Both the position numbers and the translations under genes were made by a program. Below, one piece after another: positions 1-8,680 of a DNA stretch of 44,050 bases. How positions within the stretch are numbered: position 1 is the stretch's first letter; every line of letters starts with the position of its first letter. The notes under the pieces were generated by a model. It was given only the letters and a program-made list of their open reading frames with translations, searched no databases and was not told the DNA's origin. The stretch comes from Verrucomicrobiota bacterium (lineage in GTDB: Bacteria > Verrucomicrobiota > Verrucomicrobiia > Limisphaerales > UBA1096): contig JACNJE010000126.1 in assembly GCA_014382705.1 (NCBI GenBank), positions 1 to 44,050 of the forward strand, read 5' to 3'.

Positions 1-117
1 ATTTCGTTTGGGACGAGGTGGAACTCGTCCCTCCCAGTTGGATGTCGGCATCCCTTGGCCAAGCGTGGAAAAGGGGTTTCATCGTCGGGGTGTTTTGACT
101 AGCGTACCGCCCCGACT

Positions 118-1449
118 ATGAACGAGGCGAACACGGTGGAACAAGCGGCGTCCGGCGGCGAGACGATCGAGAGCCTTCGCAGCCTGCTCGACGGGCTGAG
201 AGTGCAGTTTGAGGGGGCCGGGATCGACCCCGGCTTGGCCGGCATGCTGGTGAACGTGGTCGGTGCCGCATTGCTCATCTTCCTAAGTTGGTTGGCCTAT
301 CTCTTGGCCAAGCGGGTGGTGCTGCGGGCCATCCGGTTCCTGTCGAGCAAGTCCAGCTTTGGCTGGGACAAGGTGCTCGTCGAGCACAAGGTGTTCGCCC
401 GTCTCTCCAATGTGGTTCCCGCCCTCGTGGCGCATGTGCTGGCTCCGGTGGTGTTCGCCGGGGTGGAGAGTCTGGTCGGTTTCGTGCAGGGCTTGGCCAA
501 GGTGTACCTCGTGGGGGTGCTGTTGTTCACGCTTCAGGCGCTGCTCAATGGGCTGCAGACGATTTACCAGCGTTTCGACATCGCCAAGCGCATCCCGATC
601 AAGGGCCTGCTGCAGGCGGTGATGCTGGTGGCCTGTTTTGTCGGGGGCGTGTTTATCATCTCGATCGTGATGGGCCGCGAGGTCGGCACGCTGATGGCCG
701 GCTTGGGCGCGATGGTCATGGGGTTCCTGTTTGTGTTCAAGGACGCGATCATGGGTTTGGTGGCCGGGATTCAACTCGCCACCAACGACACCGTGCGCAA
801 GGGCGACTGGATCGAGATGAAGGCATATGGCATCGACGGCGACGTGATCGACGTGTCGCTCACGACGGTGAAGGTGCAGAATTTCGACAAGACCGTGGTC
901 AGCATCCCGGCGTCGAAACTGATCACTGACGCCTGCCGCAATTGGCGCGGGATGAAGGACTCCGGCGGGCGGCGGATCAAGCGGCCGATCCGCATCGACA
1001 TGCGCTCGATCCGGTTTGCCGACGAGGCGCTGCTCGGGAAGTTTCAGCGGTTCGAGATGCTCGGGAATTACTTGCAATCGAAACTCGACGAGGTCAACGC
1101 GCACAACCAGACGGCCAACACCGACTTGTCGGAACTGGTCAACGGCCGGCGCCTGACCAACATCGGCACCTTCCGCGCCTACATCATGGCCTACCTGAAA
1201 AACCATCCTCAGATTCGGCAGGATCGCACGTTCCTCATCCGCCAGCTTGAGCCGGGCGACAACGGGTTGCCGATCGAGATTTACATTTTCACCGACACGA
1301 CGGTTTGGGCCGAGTACGAGGCGATCCAAGCCGATATTTTTGATCATCTGCTGGCCGTGATTCCGGAGTTCGGGCTGGCGCCATTCCAGAATTCCACCGG
1401 CAAGGAATCGATCAGCGGCACGCTCGATGTCTCGATGGTCAATCGATAA
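118..1449 (+). CDS. MscS-family mechanosensitive ion channel (YbdG-like)
   Basis: Predicted inner-membrane channel that opens under membrane tension and releases solutes during hypo-osmotic shock. The 443-residue protein has about five hydrophobic segments (near 42-65, 97-118, 127-147, 163-184 and 190-222). The last matches the MscS pore helix: it is Gly/Ala-rich, contains LMAGLGAMVMG and runs into GIQLATNDTVRKGDWIEM, the entry to the MscS beta domain. SIPASKLITDACRNW closes that domain. The long C-terminal part after RRIKRPIRI and the five helices resemble the YbdG/MscM branch rather than the short 286-residue MscS. The ATG start gives a hydrophilic N-terminus before the first helix. The palindrome at 301-313 encodes part of LLAKRV. 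The downstream gene follows after 35 bases. Family call is firm; the exact subfamily is inferred. Confidence 0.9.
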   Translation: MNEANTVEQAASGGETIESLRSLLDGLRVQFEGAGIDPGLAGMLVNVVGAALLIFLSWLAYLLAKRVVLRAIRFLSSKSSFGWDKVLVEHKVFARLSNVVPALVAHVLAPVVFAGVESLVGFVQGLAKVYLVGVLLFTLQALLNGLQTIYQRFDIAKRIPIKGLLQAVMLVACFVGGVFIISIVMGREVGTLMAGLGAMVMGFLFVFKDAIMGLVAGIQLATNDTVRKGDWIEMKAYGIDGDVIDVSLTTVKVQNFDKTVVSIPASKLITDACRNWRGMKDSGGRRIKRPIRIDMRSIRFADEALLGKFQRFEMLGNYLQSKLDEVNAHNQTANTDLSELVNGRRLTNIGTFRAYIMAYLKNHPQIRQDRTFLIRQLEPGDNGLPIEIYIFTDTTVWAEYEAIQADIFDHLLAVIPEFGLAPFQNSTGKESISGTLDVSMVNR

Positions 1450-1451
1450 TT

Positions 1452-1477
1452 GCGCTTGGCCACGCGCTTGGCCAAGC
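1452..1477. repeat. Two adjacent copies of the TTGGCC palindrome
   Basis: Between the channel gene and the SMP-30 gene lie GCGCTTGGCCACGCG and CGCTTGGCCAAGC back to back, the first copy with one mismatch. They are part of the window-wide palindrome family. There is no T-run, so they do not look like a terminator. Confidence 0.8.
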
Positions 1478-1484
1478 TGAGCCC

Positions 1485-2363
1485 GTGCAGACGTTGACGG
1501 CAGAGTGTGTGTTGGACGCGAAGGCGATCCTCGGCGAGGGGCCGGTTTGGCGAGCGGAGACGCAGGACTTGGTTTGGGTGGACATCGAGAGTGCCCGCGT
1601 CTGCTGCTTCAACCCGGCCACCGGCGAAAACCAAACGTGGGATGTCGGCGAAAAACCGGGCTTGGCCGTCCCGACCCAGCGCGGCGACTTGATCCTCGGC
1701 ACAAGCGTTGGCTTCGTGCGGCTCGACTTGGCCAGCGGCGTGTTGTCACCGATCATCGATCCGGAGCAGGATCTGCCGAACAACCGGTTCAACGACGGCA
1801 AGGTCGATCCGGAGGGACGGCTTTGGGCCGGCACGATGGGCATGGACGAGTCACCGAACGTCGGCAGCCTCTACCGGCTCAACCGCAATCTCTCCGCCGA
1901 CAAGTTGTTTGACCAGGTCAGCATCTCCAACGGCCTGGCGTGGACGGGCGATCAAAAATCGTTTTACTACATCGACTCGCCGACGCGGCGTGTGGATGTG
2001 TTCGACTGTGACATGGCCAGCGGCACGGTGTCGACTCGGCGGACAGCGTTCAAACTGCCGGACGGCATGGGTTACCCGGACGGCATGTGCATCGACAACG
2101 AAGGGATGCTCTGGGTGGCGCTGTGGCAAGGCTGGGGTGTGGCGCGGTTTGCGCCGGGCGGGGCGCTCTTGGCCAAGGTGGAGGTGCCGGTCGAGTGCGT
2201 GACGTCGTGCTGTTTTGGTGGCGAAAACTGGGACGAACTGTACATCACCACCTCCAGCCGCGACCTCGACGAGGCAGGCAGGGCGGCGCAGCCGCTTGCC
2301 GGCGGGGTGTTTCGTTGCAAGCCGGGAGTCAGCGGCCCGTCGACGAACCTGTTCCTCGGCTAG
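1485..2363 (+). CDS. SMP-30/gluconolactonase/LRE family protein
   Basis: Six-bladed beta-propeller of the SMP-30/regucalcin family, whose members hydrolyse sugar lactones using a divalent metal. At 292 residues the length is normal. Family landmarks are the early metal-ligand glutamate in AILGEGPVW (about residue 18), the central NNRFNDGKVDPEGRLW segment, SNGLAW and YPDGMCIDNEG. No signal peptide is seen, so it is probably cytoplasmic. The start is GTG at 1485, just upstream of the conserved first strand. Its stop overlaps the stop of the convergent gene in a shared CTAG at 2360-2363. The substrate cannot be told; an aldonolactone step in sugar-acid catabolism would suit the nearby UxaA-type gene, but that is inference. 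Confidence 0.88.
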   Translation: MQTLTAECVLDAKAILGEGPVWRAETQDLVWVDIESARVCCFNPATGENQTWDVGEKPGLAVPTQRGDLILGTSVGFVRLDLASGVLSPIIDPEQDLPNNRFNDGKVDPEGRLWAGTMGMDESPNVGSLYRLNRNLSADKLFDQVSISNGLAWTGDQKSFYYIDSPTRRVDVFDCDMASGTVSTRRTAFKLPDGMGYPDGMCIDNEGMLWVALWQGWGVARFAPGGALLAKVEVPVECVTSCCFGGENWDELYITTSSRDLDEAGRAAQPLAGGVFRCKPGVSGPSTNLFLG

Positions 2364-4627
2364 TCGGTGATACTTTCGCCAATGATTCGCCGGTAGGTTT
2401 TCTCGGCATGGTCGTAGGCGGCATTGAAATCGGCGATTTCGTCTTCGCCCATGAAGCGGCGTTTTTGTGAGCGGCATTTTTTCACTCCGGCAAGGCACCA
2501 CTCGGCGCTGCGCTTGGAGGCGCGGATCGGCTTGCCATCGACGAGCACGAACACCGGGTTGGTGTGCGACGACGGCAGGATGCGCAATGCCACCCAACTG
2601 CTGAACTCGATCGGCACCTCGAAGGCGATGTCACGCAATTCGCCGTCGGCGACGATTTCTTTTTTCGCGATGGGGTAGCCGTTGACGAGCACTTCGACCG
2701 GCACCTTGCGCGTGTTATGAAGCCGGGCACGCTCGATGTGCCAGTACGGTTTCCGGGCATAGCTGCGGTTGGCCAAGCCGGGGATCGGTTCGTCGTTGAG
2801 GCGCGCGGCGACCTTGGCCGTGACGAGCACGGTGTCCGCCTTGGCCAAGCGCAGCTCGCTGCCGTCCACTCCCATCTGCACGTTGTCGACTTGAAAATCG
2901 ATCAAGTGGCTCCGCCCATCGCCGACGTAGTTGCGTCCGGCGCGGATGCCTTCGCACCAGTCGTTGTAAGTAAGTCTGCCGTCGAGCTTGACGTACGAGC
3001 GGCCAAGGCCGACGCGCTCGCCGTAGATGCACGGGAAGTCGGTCTCGCCGCTGATGCGTGTGCGGAAGCCGCAGTTGAGGGTGTGATACCAAATATTGAG
3101 CTCCCAAACCGACGGCGTGTCCACCATCGAGAGAAAGTCCACGGCCGGAACCGGTTTGCCGTCGGGGCCGGGAACCCTGTGTGTGACGTCGGCGATGTAT
3201 TCGTTGGCGCCGATGCCGTTGAATGGGGGCACCTCATAGGTCGGCAGAGTGGGGCCGGTTTGGTTGAGCCCCCACCCGGAATGCGCCGGGCCGACGAGCG
3301 CGCCCTGCCGCTTGGCCCAGCGGAGGGTGTTCAGGCACAGCTTGGGCCAATGGTGCTTGGATTCGCCCCCGGGATACATCTGGTTATTTAAGCGCAACAG
3401 GCACAAATGGCCGGATTGATGCGAACCAAAGCCGGAAACCTCAACGTCGTAGCGCAGCAAATAGGGAAACTGGGAGACGGTATCATCTTTGCCAGTGAAA
3501 AACTGTTTCTGATAGTCAAAACAAGGCCCCCAAGTGAGGTTGGCGCCGACCTTGAGATCCTCGCCGAGGCAGTGCCGCATCATGTCCGGCGCGTGGACGC
3601 CCTCGGTTGGATTGGTGTAATGGGCACAACCGGCGGCGTGAATGTGGTGATCGCCCGACCACCAGCCCATCAGTGAAGGATCAATCCAGCGCTCGACTTT
3701 GAACGTCTCGGTGGTATCGGAATCGGCGATGGTGATAGCGCGAGTTTGTGGCAGCGACTCCGGGCCACGGTAAAAGCGGATGGTGTAGGTTCCGCTTGGC
3801 AGTTTCACATGCTCGCCATCGGCACGGTAAATCTGGGGATGGAAGTGAAAGTCGGGCGCAAGCCGTTTGGCCTGCGATGGATACACCCGGCCGAAGCGGT
3901 CGCGGATTTCAAACCCAGCGGTCGTCGGCTTGCCGTTTTCATCGAGCACCTTGAGATGGAGTGAGTGTGCCGGTTGGCAATCGAAGAGCAGGTTGATCTC
4001 GTTGCGGAACCCGAGATCCTGTGTCCCTTGGCCGACGTCGAAGCTGAGCTTGGCATCCCGCTTGCCGGCGTCGCGGCTGAAAAGCTGCACGATGCGATAC
4101 TCAAGCGACAACCCGCTGAGCGTCTTGGTGAGTGGCTGGGCATTGTGCACGGCCAATCCAAGCCATCGATCGACGATCTGGCTCTGTGGCGATCCGGCGT
4201 GAGGGCGGGAGTTCGGGCTGCTGGCGCGCAGTTCAGCAGTGACTCCGGCTTGATTACGTACCTTGACGAGGAAATTACGCCAGCCTTGCTCAACCAGTTC
4301 GTGCTTGGCCGGGCCGGCATTCACCTTGACTCGCGACTCGGGATTGATGTGGATATCAACGAGGCAATGGGCGTCGAGAATGCGCTGCACTTCAGCGACA
4401 GCCTCGGTGGCGTCCGCTTGGCCAAGCGCTTGGTTGAGCCGTTTTTTGACCTTCGGAGAAAACGGTTCGCCCAAATAATCCTTGGCCTCAACGAGCCGTT
4501 GAATCTGCGCCTTCAGCGGCTGAAGAGCCACGTCATGGACTTCGGGAAGTGATTGAGAGTGTGCGACTTGGGCGGCGACAAAGATTCCAAGAGCGACGGT
4601 TTTCCGTGAAAAAAAAGAAGTTTGCAT
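2360..4627 (-). CDS. Exported CehA/McbA-like metallohydrolase domain protein
   Basis: Large exported protein of about 755 residues. The ATG at 4627 is preferred over an upstream one at 4654 because it begins a clean signal peptide (MQTSFFSRKTVALG, cleavage near AHSQS). Near residue 320 is the PHP-like metal motif GDHHIHAAGC, typical of CehA/McbA-type hydrolases common in Planctomycetota and Verrucomicrobiota. Later segments (PAHSGWG, a Trp-rich region around VWELNIWYHTLNCG, ETDFPCIYGERVG) fit the same barrel. The N-terminal ~300 residues are likely helical and beta-sandwich accessory domains. The substrate is unknown; extracellular ester or phosphoester hydrolysis is inference. Its TAG stop shares CTAG with the SMP-30 gene. 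Confidence 0.75.
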   Translation of the reverse strand: MQTSFFSRKTVALGIFVAAQVAHSQSLPEVHDVALQPLKAQIQRLVEAKDYLGEPFSPKVKKRLNQALGQADATEAVAEVQRILDAHCLVDIHINPESRVKVNAGPAKHELVEQGWRNFLVKVRNQAGVTAELRASSPNSRPHAGSPQSQIVDRWLGLAVHNAQPLTKTLSGLSLEYRIVQLFSRDAGKRDAKLSFDVGQGTQDLGFRNEINLLFDCQPAHSLHLKVLDENGKPTTAGFEIRDRFGRVYPSQAKRLAPDFHFHPQIYRADGEHVKLPSGTYTIRFYRGPESLPQTRAITIADSDTTETFKVERWIDPSLMGWWSGDHHIHAAGCAHYTNPTEGVHAPDMMRHCLGEDLKVGANLTWGPCFDYQKQFFTGKDDTVSQFPYLLRYDVEVSGFGSHQSGHLCLLRLNNQMYPGGESKHHWPKLCLNTLRWAKRQGALVGPAHSGWGLNQTGPTLPTYEVPPFNGIGANEYIADVTHRVPGPDGKPVPAVDFLSMVDTPSVWELNIWYHTLNCGFRTRISGETDFPCIYGERVGLGRSYVKLDGRLTYNDWCEGIRAGRNYVGDGRSHLIDFQVDNVQMGVDGSELRLAKADTVLVTAKVAARLNDEPIPGLANRSYARKPYWHIERARLHNTRKVPVEVLVNGYPIAKKEIVADGELRDIAFEVPIEFSSWVALRILPSSHTNPVFVLVDGKPIRASKRSAEWCLAGVKKCRSQKRRFMGEDEIADFNAAYDHAEKTYRRIIGESITD
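4425..4443. repeat. Perfect 14-bp palindrome with half-copy, inside a gene
   Basis: CGCTTGGCCAAGCG followed directly by CTTGG, lying within the N-terminal coding part of the CehA-like gene, where the palindrome is embedded in reading frame. Confidence 0.85.
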
Positions 4628-4737
4628 GGTAATTGCTAGGCTATGTGACGCCAATATGGGGCGGTTTTACCGTAATACAAGGGCAAAGCGGCTGTTTTTT
4701 GCTGGAAATAAAAATGAAAAAAGTTTGTTTTTTCGGG

Positions 4738-4767
4738 TTGACAGTTGCGGAATGGATGCGGAAACTT
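4738..4767 (+). promoter_or_regulatory. Possible sigma-70-like promoter for the small exported protein
   Basis: A perfect TTGACA at 4738-4743 is followed 18 bases later by AAACTT (or GAAACT at 17), a poor -10. It lies about 40 bases upstream of the ATG at 4807, in the 180-base gap between divergent genes. The -35 is convincing, the -10 is not. Confidence 0.35.
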
Positions 4768-4806
4768 CGCAAGCCGTTCGCGGTAAAAGACTTTAACAAC
4801 AAAATC

Positions 4807-5466
4807 ATGAACAAGAACATACGTGTGATTATTGGCGTTGCAGTAGCAATAATTGGTGGATCAATGGTTTCTGCCACAGCTGCCGTAGACAAGGATGCAA
4901 TCAAGGCGGCTTTTTTGAAGGCGCCCGGTGCTGAGATGCCTTACATTGCCAACACGTTGGTGGCGAAGGCGAAGAAGATCGACAAGGCCGAGACTGCGAT
5001 GGAGGTTTTGCGTGTTGCGGTCGCCAAGAAGCCGGCCGTTTGCGTTTCAGTGGTTAGTTTCATTTGTGCTTTGGTGCCTGACGCTGCGGCTCAAATTGCT
5101 GCTGAGGCGGTGAAGCTGACCCCGCAATATACCAAGGATATTGCCCGGGCGGCTGCCAAGGCTGCCCCGGCGAAGATCGACAAGATCGCGATCGCGATTC
5201 TAAAGGCCACCAACGTCAAAAAACACCAGATGGTTTACAACTCAGTTGTGGCGGCGGTGCCGTCCCTGTTTATGACAGTCAATCAAGCCGTGCTCGCTGG
5301 AGGCAGTTCCGATTCGAAGGGTGTCATCACGACGGTGGATTCCCCGATTGCGGCGCTGGGTGCCGACGGATCCGTGGCCGATTCAAGTGTCACGTTTCCA
5401 TCGACCGCGCCGACGCCGGTGACCGCATCCCCGGGTATTGATCCCGCGCGTTACAACGCTCCCTGA
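4807..5466 (+). CDS. Small exported Ala/Lys-rich protein of unknown function
   Basis: Not recognised. The 219-residue product begins with a typical signal peptide (MNKNIRVIIGVAVAIIGG, cleavage near ATAAV), so it should leave the cytoplasm. The mature part is mostly amphipathic helix with repeated Ala/Lys/Ile spacing (ALVPDAAAQIAAEAVK, ARAAAKAAPAKIDKIAIAI) and then a Ser/Thr/Pro-rich low-complexity tail ending PARYNAP. An open extension upstream to 4633 is not used here because ATG 4807 starts the signal peptide. A strong terminator follows, and a possible promoter precedes, so it is probably a monocistronic gene. It contains no copy of the window-wide palindrome. A structural or envelope role is only a guess. 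Confidence 0.7.
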   Translation: MNKNIRVIIGVAVAIIGGSMVSATAAVDKDAIKAAFLKAPGAEMPYIANTLVAKAKKIDKAETAMEVLRVAVAKKPAVCVSVVSFICALVPDAAAQIAAEAVKLTPQYTKDIARAAAKAAPAKIDKIAIAILKATNVKKHQMVYNSVVAAVPSLFMTVNQAVLAGGSSDSKGVITTVDSPIAALGADGSVADSSVTFPSTAPTPVTASPGIDPARYNAP

Positions 5467-5490
5467 TCGTCGCTTCGATACCGATTTTTA

Positions 5491-5517
5491 AAGCCCGCTT
5501 AACGGCGGGCTTTTTTT
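5491..5517 (+). terminator. Rho-independent terminator
   Basis: AAGCCCGC and GCGGGCTT form an 8-bp stem around a short loop, followed by a run of Ts. It lies 25 bases after the stop of the small exported protein and separates it from the UxaA-type gene. Confidence 0.9.
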
Positions 5518-5541
5518 GTACTAACCGTTGTTGCCCTATAA

Positions 5542-7086
5542 ATGGTGAACGTCTCGACGGACCTGAATATTCTCGACCCAAAAGATAACGTTGCCACTGT
5601 GCGTCGTACGCTCAAAGGCGGTGCTTCGGTGGCTGTCGATGATGGTTGTGTTGGGTTGAGCCAGACTGTCCCGGGAGGCCACAAGATCGCCCTGACGCCG
5701 GTGGCCACGGGTGGGGAGTTGGTGAAATATGGCCAGGTCATTGGTTATGCGAAGACGAACATCGCGCCGGGGGAGTGGGTGCACATTCACAATGTTGAGT
5801 TGAAGGAGGTCGACCGGGATTACGGTTTTTGCGAAAAGAATGCCGAACTGCCTGCACGGGAGGGAGATCAGGATTTTTTTTCTGGCTTTGCACGGCCCGG
5901 CGGCAGGGCCGGAACCCGCAATTATATTGGCGTTATATCGAGCGTGAACTGCTCCGCGTCGGTGGCCCGGTATGTGGCCGACCGCTTTCGCTCCAGCGAC
6001 TTCAACGGTGATCTTGCCGATGTGGACGGTGTCGTCGCCTTCACGCACAAGGGGGGGTGCAGTTACGACCCCAACCACGGCCATGAGCTGTTGCAGCGTG
6101 TCATCGCGGGAATGGCGCGCCATCCAAACATCGGCGGGTACGTGTTGGTTGGGCTGGGCTGCGAGGTCAATCAGGTACCCGGCTTGGTGGAGAAGTATCA
6201 CCTTGATCGGTTGCGGGAAGGGGAGCAGGCGCCGGCGTTCCTGACCATTCAGCAAACCGGCGGCGTCCGGAAAACCGTCGAGTCCGCCGTCAAGGCGGTT
6301 GAGAAAATGCTGCCCGGTGTCAACGCGCAGCGGCGAACCGCACAACCGGTTTCCAAACTCACACTGGCGATGAATTGTGGCGGCTCCGATGCCAACAGCG
6401 GCATCTCGGCCAACCCCGCGCTTGGCGTCGCCTCCGACGAACTGGTGAGGCAGGGAGCGGCCTCTGTCTTCGGCGAGACCACTGAAATCTACGGGGCGGA
6501 ACATCTGCTCACCCGCCGTGCGGTGACGCGTGAGATCGGCGAGAAACTCGTTTCGCATATCCGCTGGTGGGAGGAGCACACCGCAATGTTCGGCTCGACC
6601 ATCGACAACAACCCCTCTCCGGGAAACAAGGACGGCGGCCTCACCACGATTTTTGAAAAGAGCCTCGGTGCCGTAGCCAAGGCGGGCCAGGCGCCGTTGT
6701 CCGCCGTTTACGACTATGCCGAGCCGATCGAGGCCAAGGGCTTGTGTTTCATGGACACACCGGGAAACGACCCGGTCAGCATGACAGGGCTTGTCAGCGG
6801 CGGCTGCAACGTTGGCGTGTTCACCACCGGGCGTGGCAGCGTGTACGGCTGCAAGCCGTCGCCGTGCATCAAGGTTGCCACCAACACCCCGATGTACAAT
6901 TGGATGGAGGAGGACATGGACATCAATGCCGGCACAATTCTCGACGGCACCGAGACGGTCGCGGAGGTCGGACGGCGGATTTACGACAAGATTCTCGCCG
7001 TCGCCAGTGGCGAAAAAACCAAGAGTGAACTGGCCGGAATGGGCGATGAGGAGTTCGCCCCGTGGATGCTCGGCCCGACCCTTTAG
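5542..7086 (+). CDS. UxaA family altronate dehydratase-like protein
   Basis: Predicted iron-dependent sugar-acid dehydratase; UxaA converts D-altronate to 2-keto-3-deoxygluconate in hexuronate breakdown. At 514 residues it has the full fused layout: an N-terminal SAF domain (about 1-105, ending GEWVHIHNVEL) and the D-galactarate/altronate dehydratase domain from about 120. Motifs include RPGGRAGTRNYIGV, the Cys in SSVNCSASV, THKGGCSYDPN, LGCEVNQVPG, MNCGGSDANSGI and GCKPSPCIKVATN. The following cupin ORF begins four bases after its stop, implying an operon. No clear ribosome-binding site is seen before ATG 5542. The gene lacks the window-wide palindrome, unlike most neighbours. Altronate versus galactarate specificity cannot be decided here. 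Confidence 0.88.
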   Translation: MVNVSTDLNILDPKDNVATVRRTLKGGASVAVDDGCVGLSQTVPGGHKIALTPVATGGELVKYGQVIGYAKTNIAPGEWVHIHNVELKEVDRDYGFCEKNAELPAREGDQDFFSGFARPGGRAGTRNYIGVISSVNCSASVARYVADRFRSSDFNGDLADVDGVVAFTHKGGCSYDPNHGHELLQRVIAGMARHPNIGGYVLVGLGCEVNQVPGLVEKYHLDRLREGEQAPAFLTIQQTGGVRKTVESAVKAVEKMLPGVNAQRRTAQPVSKLTLAMNCGGSDANSGISANPALGVASDELVRQGAASVFGETTEIYGAEHLLTRRAVTREIGEKLVSHIRWWEEHTAMFGSTIDNNPSPGNKDGGLTTIFEKSLGAVAKAGQAPLSAVYDYAEPIEAKGLCFMDTPGNDPVSMTGLVSGGCNVGVFTTGRGSVYGCKPSPCIKVATNTPMYNWMEEDMDINAGTILDGTETVAEVGRRIYDKILAVASGEKTKSELAGMGDEEFAPWMLGPTL

Positions 7087-7090
7087 CCCG

Positions 7091-7465
7091 ATGGAAATCG
7101 TTAACCTTGACCAGGCGGTGTCGTTCCGGACCAAGGACGGCTCGGAGATAAGGGAGCTGCTGGCGCACCGCAATTCCGCGATACGCAACCAAAGCCTGGC
7201 AGAGGCGCGGATCCCGGTCGGCGCCGAGACGATAGAGCATTATCATCCCCGGGCGGAGGAGATTTACTTTATCACCCACGGCACGGGGCGGATGAAGCTT
7301 GGCCAAGCGGAGCGGGAGGTGCGGCCCGGTGATGCCATCGCGATTCCCCCCGGCCAAGCGCATAAGCTCTGGAACACCGGCGACGCGCCGTTGCGTCTGC
7401 TCTGCTGCTGTGCGCCGGGCTACGAACACGACGACACCGTCCTGACCGAGCCGGCCGAAGCTTGA
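7091..7465 (+). CDS. Small cupin-domain protein
   Basis: Single-domain cupin of 124 residues. The first cupin motif is visible as ETIEHYHPRAEEIYFITHGTG (two His and a Glu in the usual metal-ligand pattern) and the second as PGDAIAIPPGQAHKLWNTG. The ATG at 7091 is four bases after the UxaA-type stop and gives the expected length; the frame stays open upstream through the previous gene but that part is not coding. Its position suggests a role in the same sugar-acid pathway, for example binding or isomerising a sugar acid, but this is inference. A palindrome copy around 7299 is read as KLGQAERE. Confidence 0.8.
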   Translation: MEIVNLDQAVSFRTKDGSEIRELLAHRNSAIRNQSLAEARIPVGAETIEHYHPRAEEIYFITHGTGRMKLGQAEREVRPGDAIAIPPGQAHKLWNTGDAPLRLLCCCAPGYEHDDTVLTEPAEA

Positions 7466-7520
7466 ACGATTGCATCGGCCCGGCTTTGCCCGCACAGTGC
7501 GCTTGGCCAAGGCCAAGGTG

Positions 7521-7769
7521 ATGTATCAACCCACGACTGTCCGACTGTTCATCAAGCCATTCTGCGGCTGGTGCGCCGAGGCAACGGAGTGGCTCGACCG
7601 CAACCGGATCCAATACAACACGCTTGACGTGACCTCCGACCGCGCCGCCTGGGACGAGATGGTGCGGTTGAGCGGCCAAACCTGCGCCCCGGTGATTGAG
7701 GTCGATGGAGAGATGCTTGCCGACTTCGGGGCGTCCGAGCTGGCCCGGTTTTGGGAGGAGCTCGGTTGA
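7521..7769 (+). CDS. Glutaredoxin-like thiol-disulfide protein
   Basis: Thioredoxin-fold protein of 82 residues from ATG 7521, which is preceded by AAGG. A TTG start at 7470 would add 17 residues made largely by a palindrome copy and is less likely. The active site is CGWC in LFIKPFCGWCAEATEWL, followed by the cis-Pro region TCAPVIEVDGEMLADFGASEL, both typical of glutaredoxins. Glutaredoxins reduce disulfides with glutathione or a similar thiol. Its stop overlaps the likely TTG start of lipoyl synthase. Confidence 0.82.
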   Translation: MYQPTTVRLFIKPFCGWCAEATEWLDRNRIQYNTLDVTSDRAAWDEMVRLSGQTCAPVIEVDGEMLADFGASELARFWEELG

Positions 7770-8671
7770 CAGTTCAACAACGCATGCGCGACACGATCCC
7801 TCTCCAGCAACGCAAACGCCTCCCCGAGTGGCTCCGCGTGAAGCTGCCAACCAGCAGCGCCTTCTCGCGCACGCGCAGTTTGCTGGAGGAGTTGAACCTG
7901 CACACGGTCTGCGAGAGCGCCAAGTGCCCCAATCATTGGGAGTGCTGGAGCAGGGGCACAGCGACGTTCATGATTGCTGGCGACCGCTGCACGCGTGCCT
8001 GCGGCTTTTGCGCGGTGAACACCGCCAAGCCGCTGCCGCTCGAGGGTGACGAGCCGGAGCGAGTCGCCGAGGCGACGTACCGCATGAAGCTCAGGCACGT
8101 CGTGATCACCGCCGTCGCCCGGGACGACCTCGCCGACGGGGGTGCCGGTCATTTTCACGCCACCATCGAGGCGGTGCGCCGCCGGAATCCCGGCATCGTC
8201 ATCGAGGTGCTCGTGCCGGACTTTCTCGAAAAAGATGACGCGCTGCAATGTGTGCTCGATGCCAAGCCGGAGATTTTCAACCACAACCTCGAGACGGTGC
8301 GCCGGCTGACGCCTGCAGTGCGTTCCCGTGCCCTTTACGACCGGTCGCTCGCGGTGCTGTGCAAGGCCAGGGAGCGGGGCGGCGGTGCCGGTTACACCAA
8401 GTCTGGCCTGATGCTTGGCCTTGGCGAAACGGAGGCGGAGTTGCTCGAGGCGATGACCGACCTGCGCCTGGCCAAGTGCGACCTCCTGACGCTGGGCCAA
8501 TATCTGCAGCCGAGCCCCTGCCATTTGCCGGTGGCCGAGTACGTGACGCCGGCGAAGTTTGAGGAGTACGGGGACAGGGCGCGGGAGATGGGCTTCCGGC
8601 ACGTGGCCAGCGGCCCGATGGTGCGCAGCTCGTACCACGCGGACGAGGTACAGTTGCCGCCCGGGGCCTGA
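7766..8671 (+). CDS. lipA: Lipoyl synthase
   Basis: Radical SAM enzyme that inserts two sulfurs into protein-bound octanoate to make the lipoyl cofactor of pyruvate and 2-oxoglutarate dehydrogenases and the glycine cleavage system. Both iron-sulfur sites are visible: the auxiliary-cluster motif CESAKCPNHWEC (near residue 49) and the radical SAM motif CTRACGFC (near residue 75). The C-terminal RSSY serine ligand is present in MVRSSYHADE. The TTG at 7766 overlaps the previous stop as TTGA and has GGGAGGAG upstream; ATG 7784 is the alternative. About 300 residues is normal. No lipB is adjacent. A family-typical RLPEWLRVKLP follows the start, supporting an intact N-terminus. Confidence 0.95.
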   Translation: MTVQQRMRDTIPLQQRKRLPEWLRVKLPTSSAFSRTRSLLEELNLHTVCESAKCPNHWECWSRGTATFMIAGDRCTRACGFCAVNTAKPLPLEGDEPERVAEATYRMKLRHVVITAVARDDLADGGAGHFHATIEAVRRRNPGIVIEVLVPDFLEKDDALQCVLDAKPEIFNHNLETVRRLTPAVRSRALYDRSLAVLCKARERGGGAGYTKSGLMLGLGETEAELLEAMTDLRLAKCDLLTLGQYLQPSPCHLPVAEYVTPAKFEEYGDRAREMGFRHVASGPMVRSSYHADEVQLPPGA

Positions 8672-8680
8672 GTTTTTTCG

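Noticed and set aside
5537-5542. TATAAA before the UxaA-type gene as a promoter
   Set aside because: It overlaps the ATG, so transcription would begin inside the gene; no paired -35 is seen.
5536-7188. 550-codon open frame on the minus strand across the UxaA-type gene
   Set aside because: It is a GC-driven shadow: the plus strand encodes a full UxaA-type protein with family motifs, and the minus frame has none.
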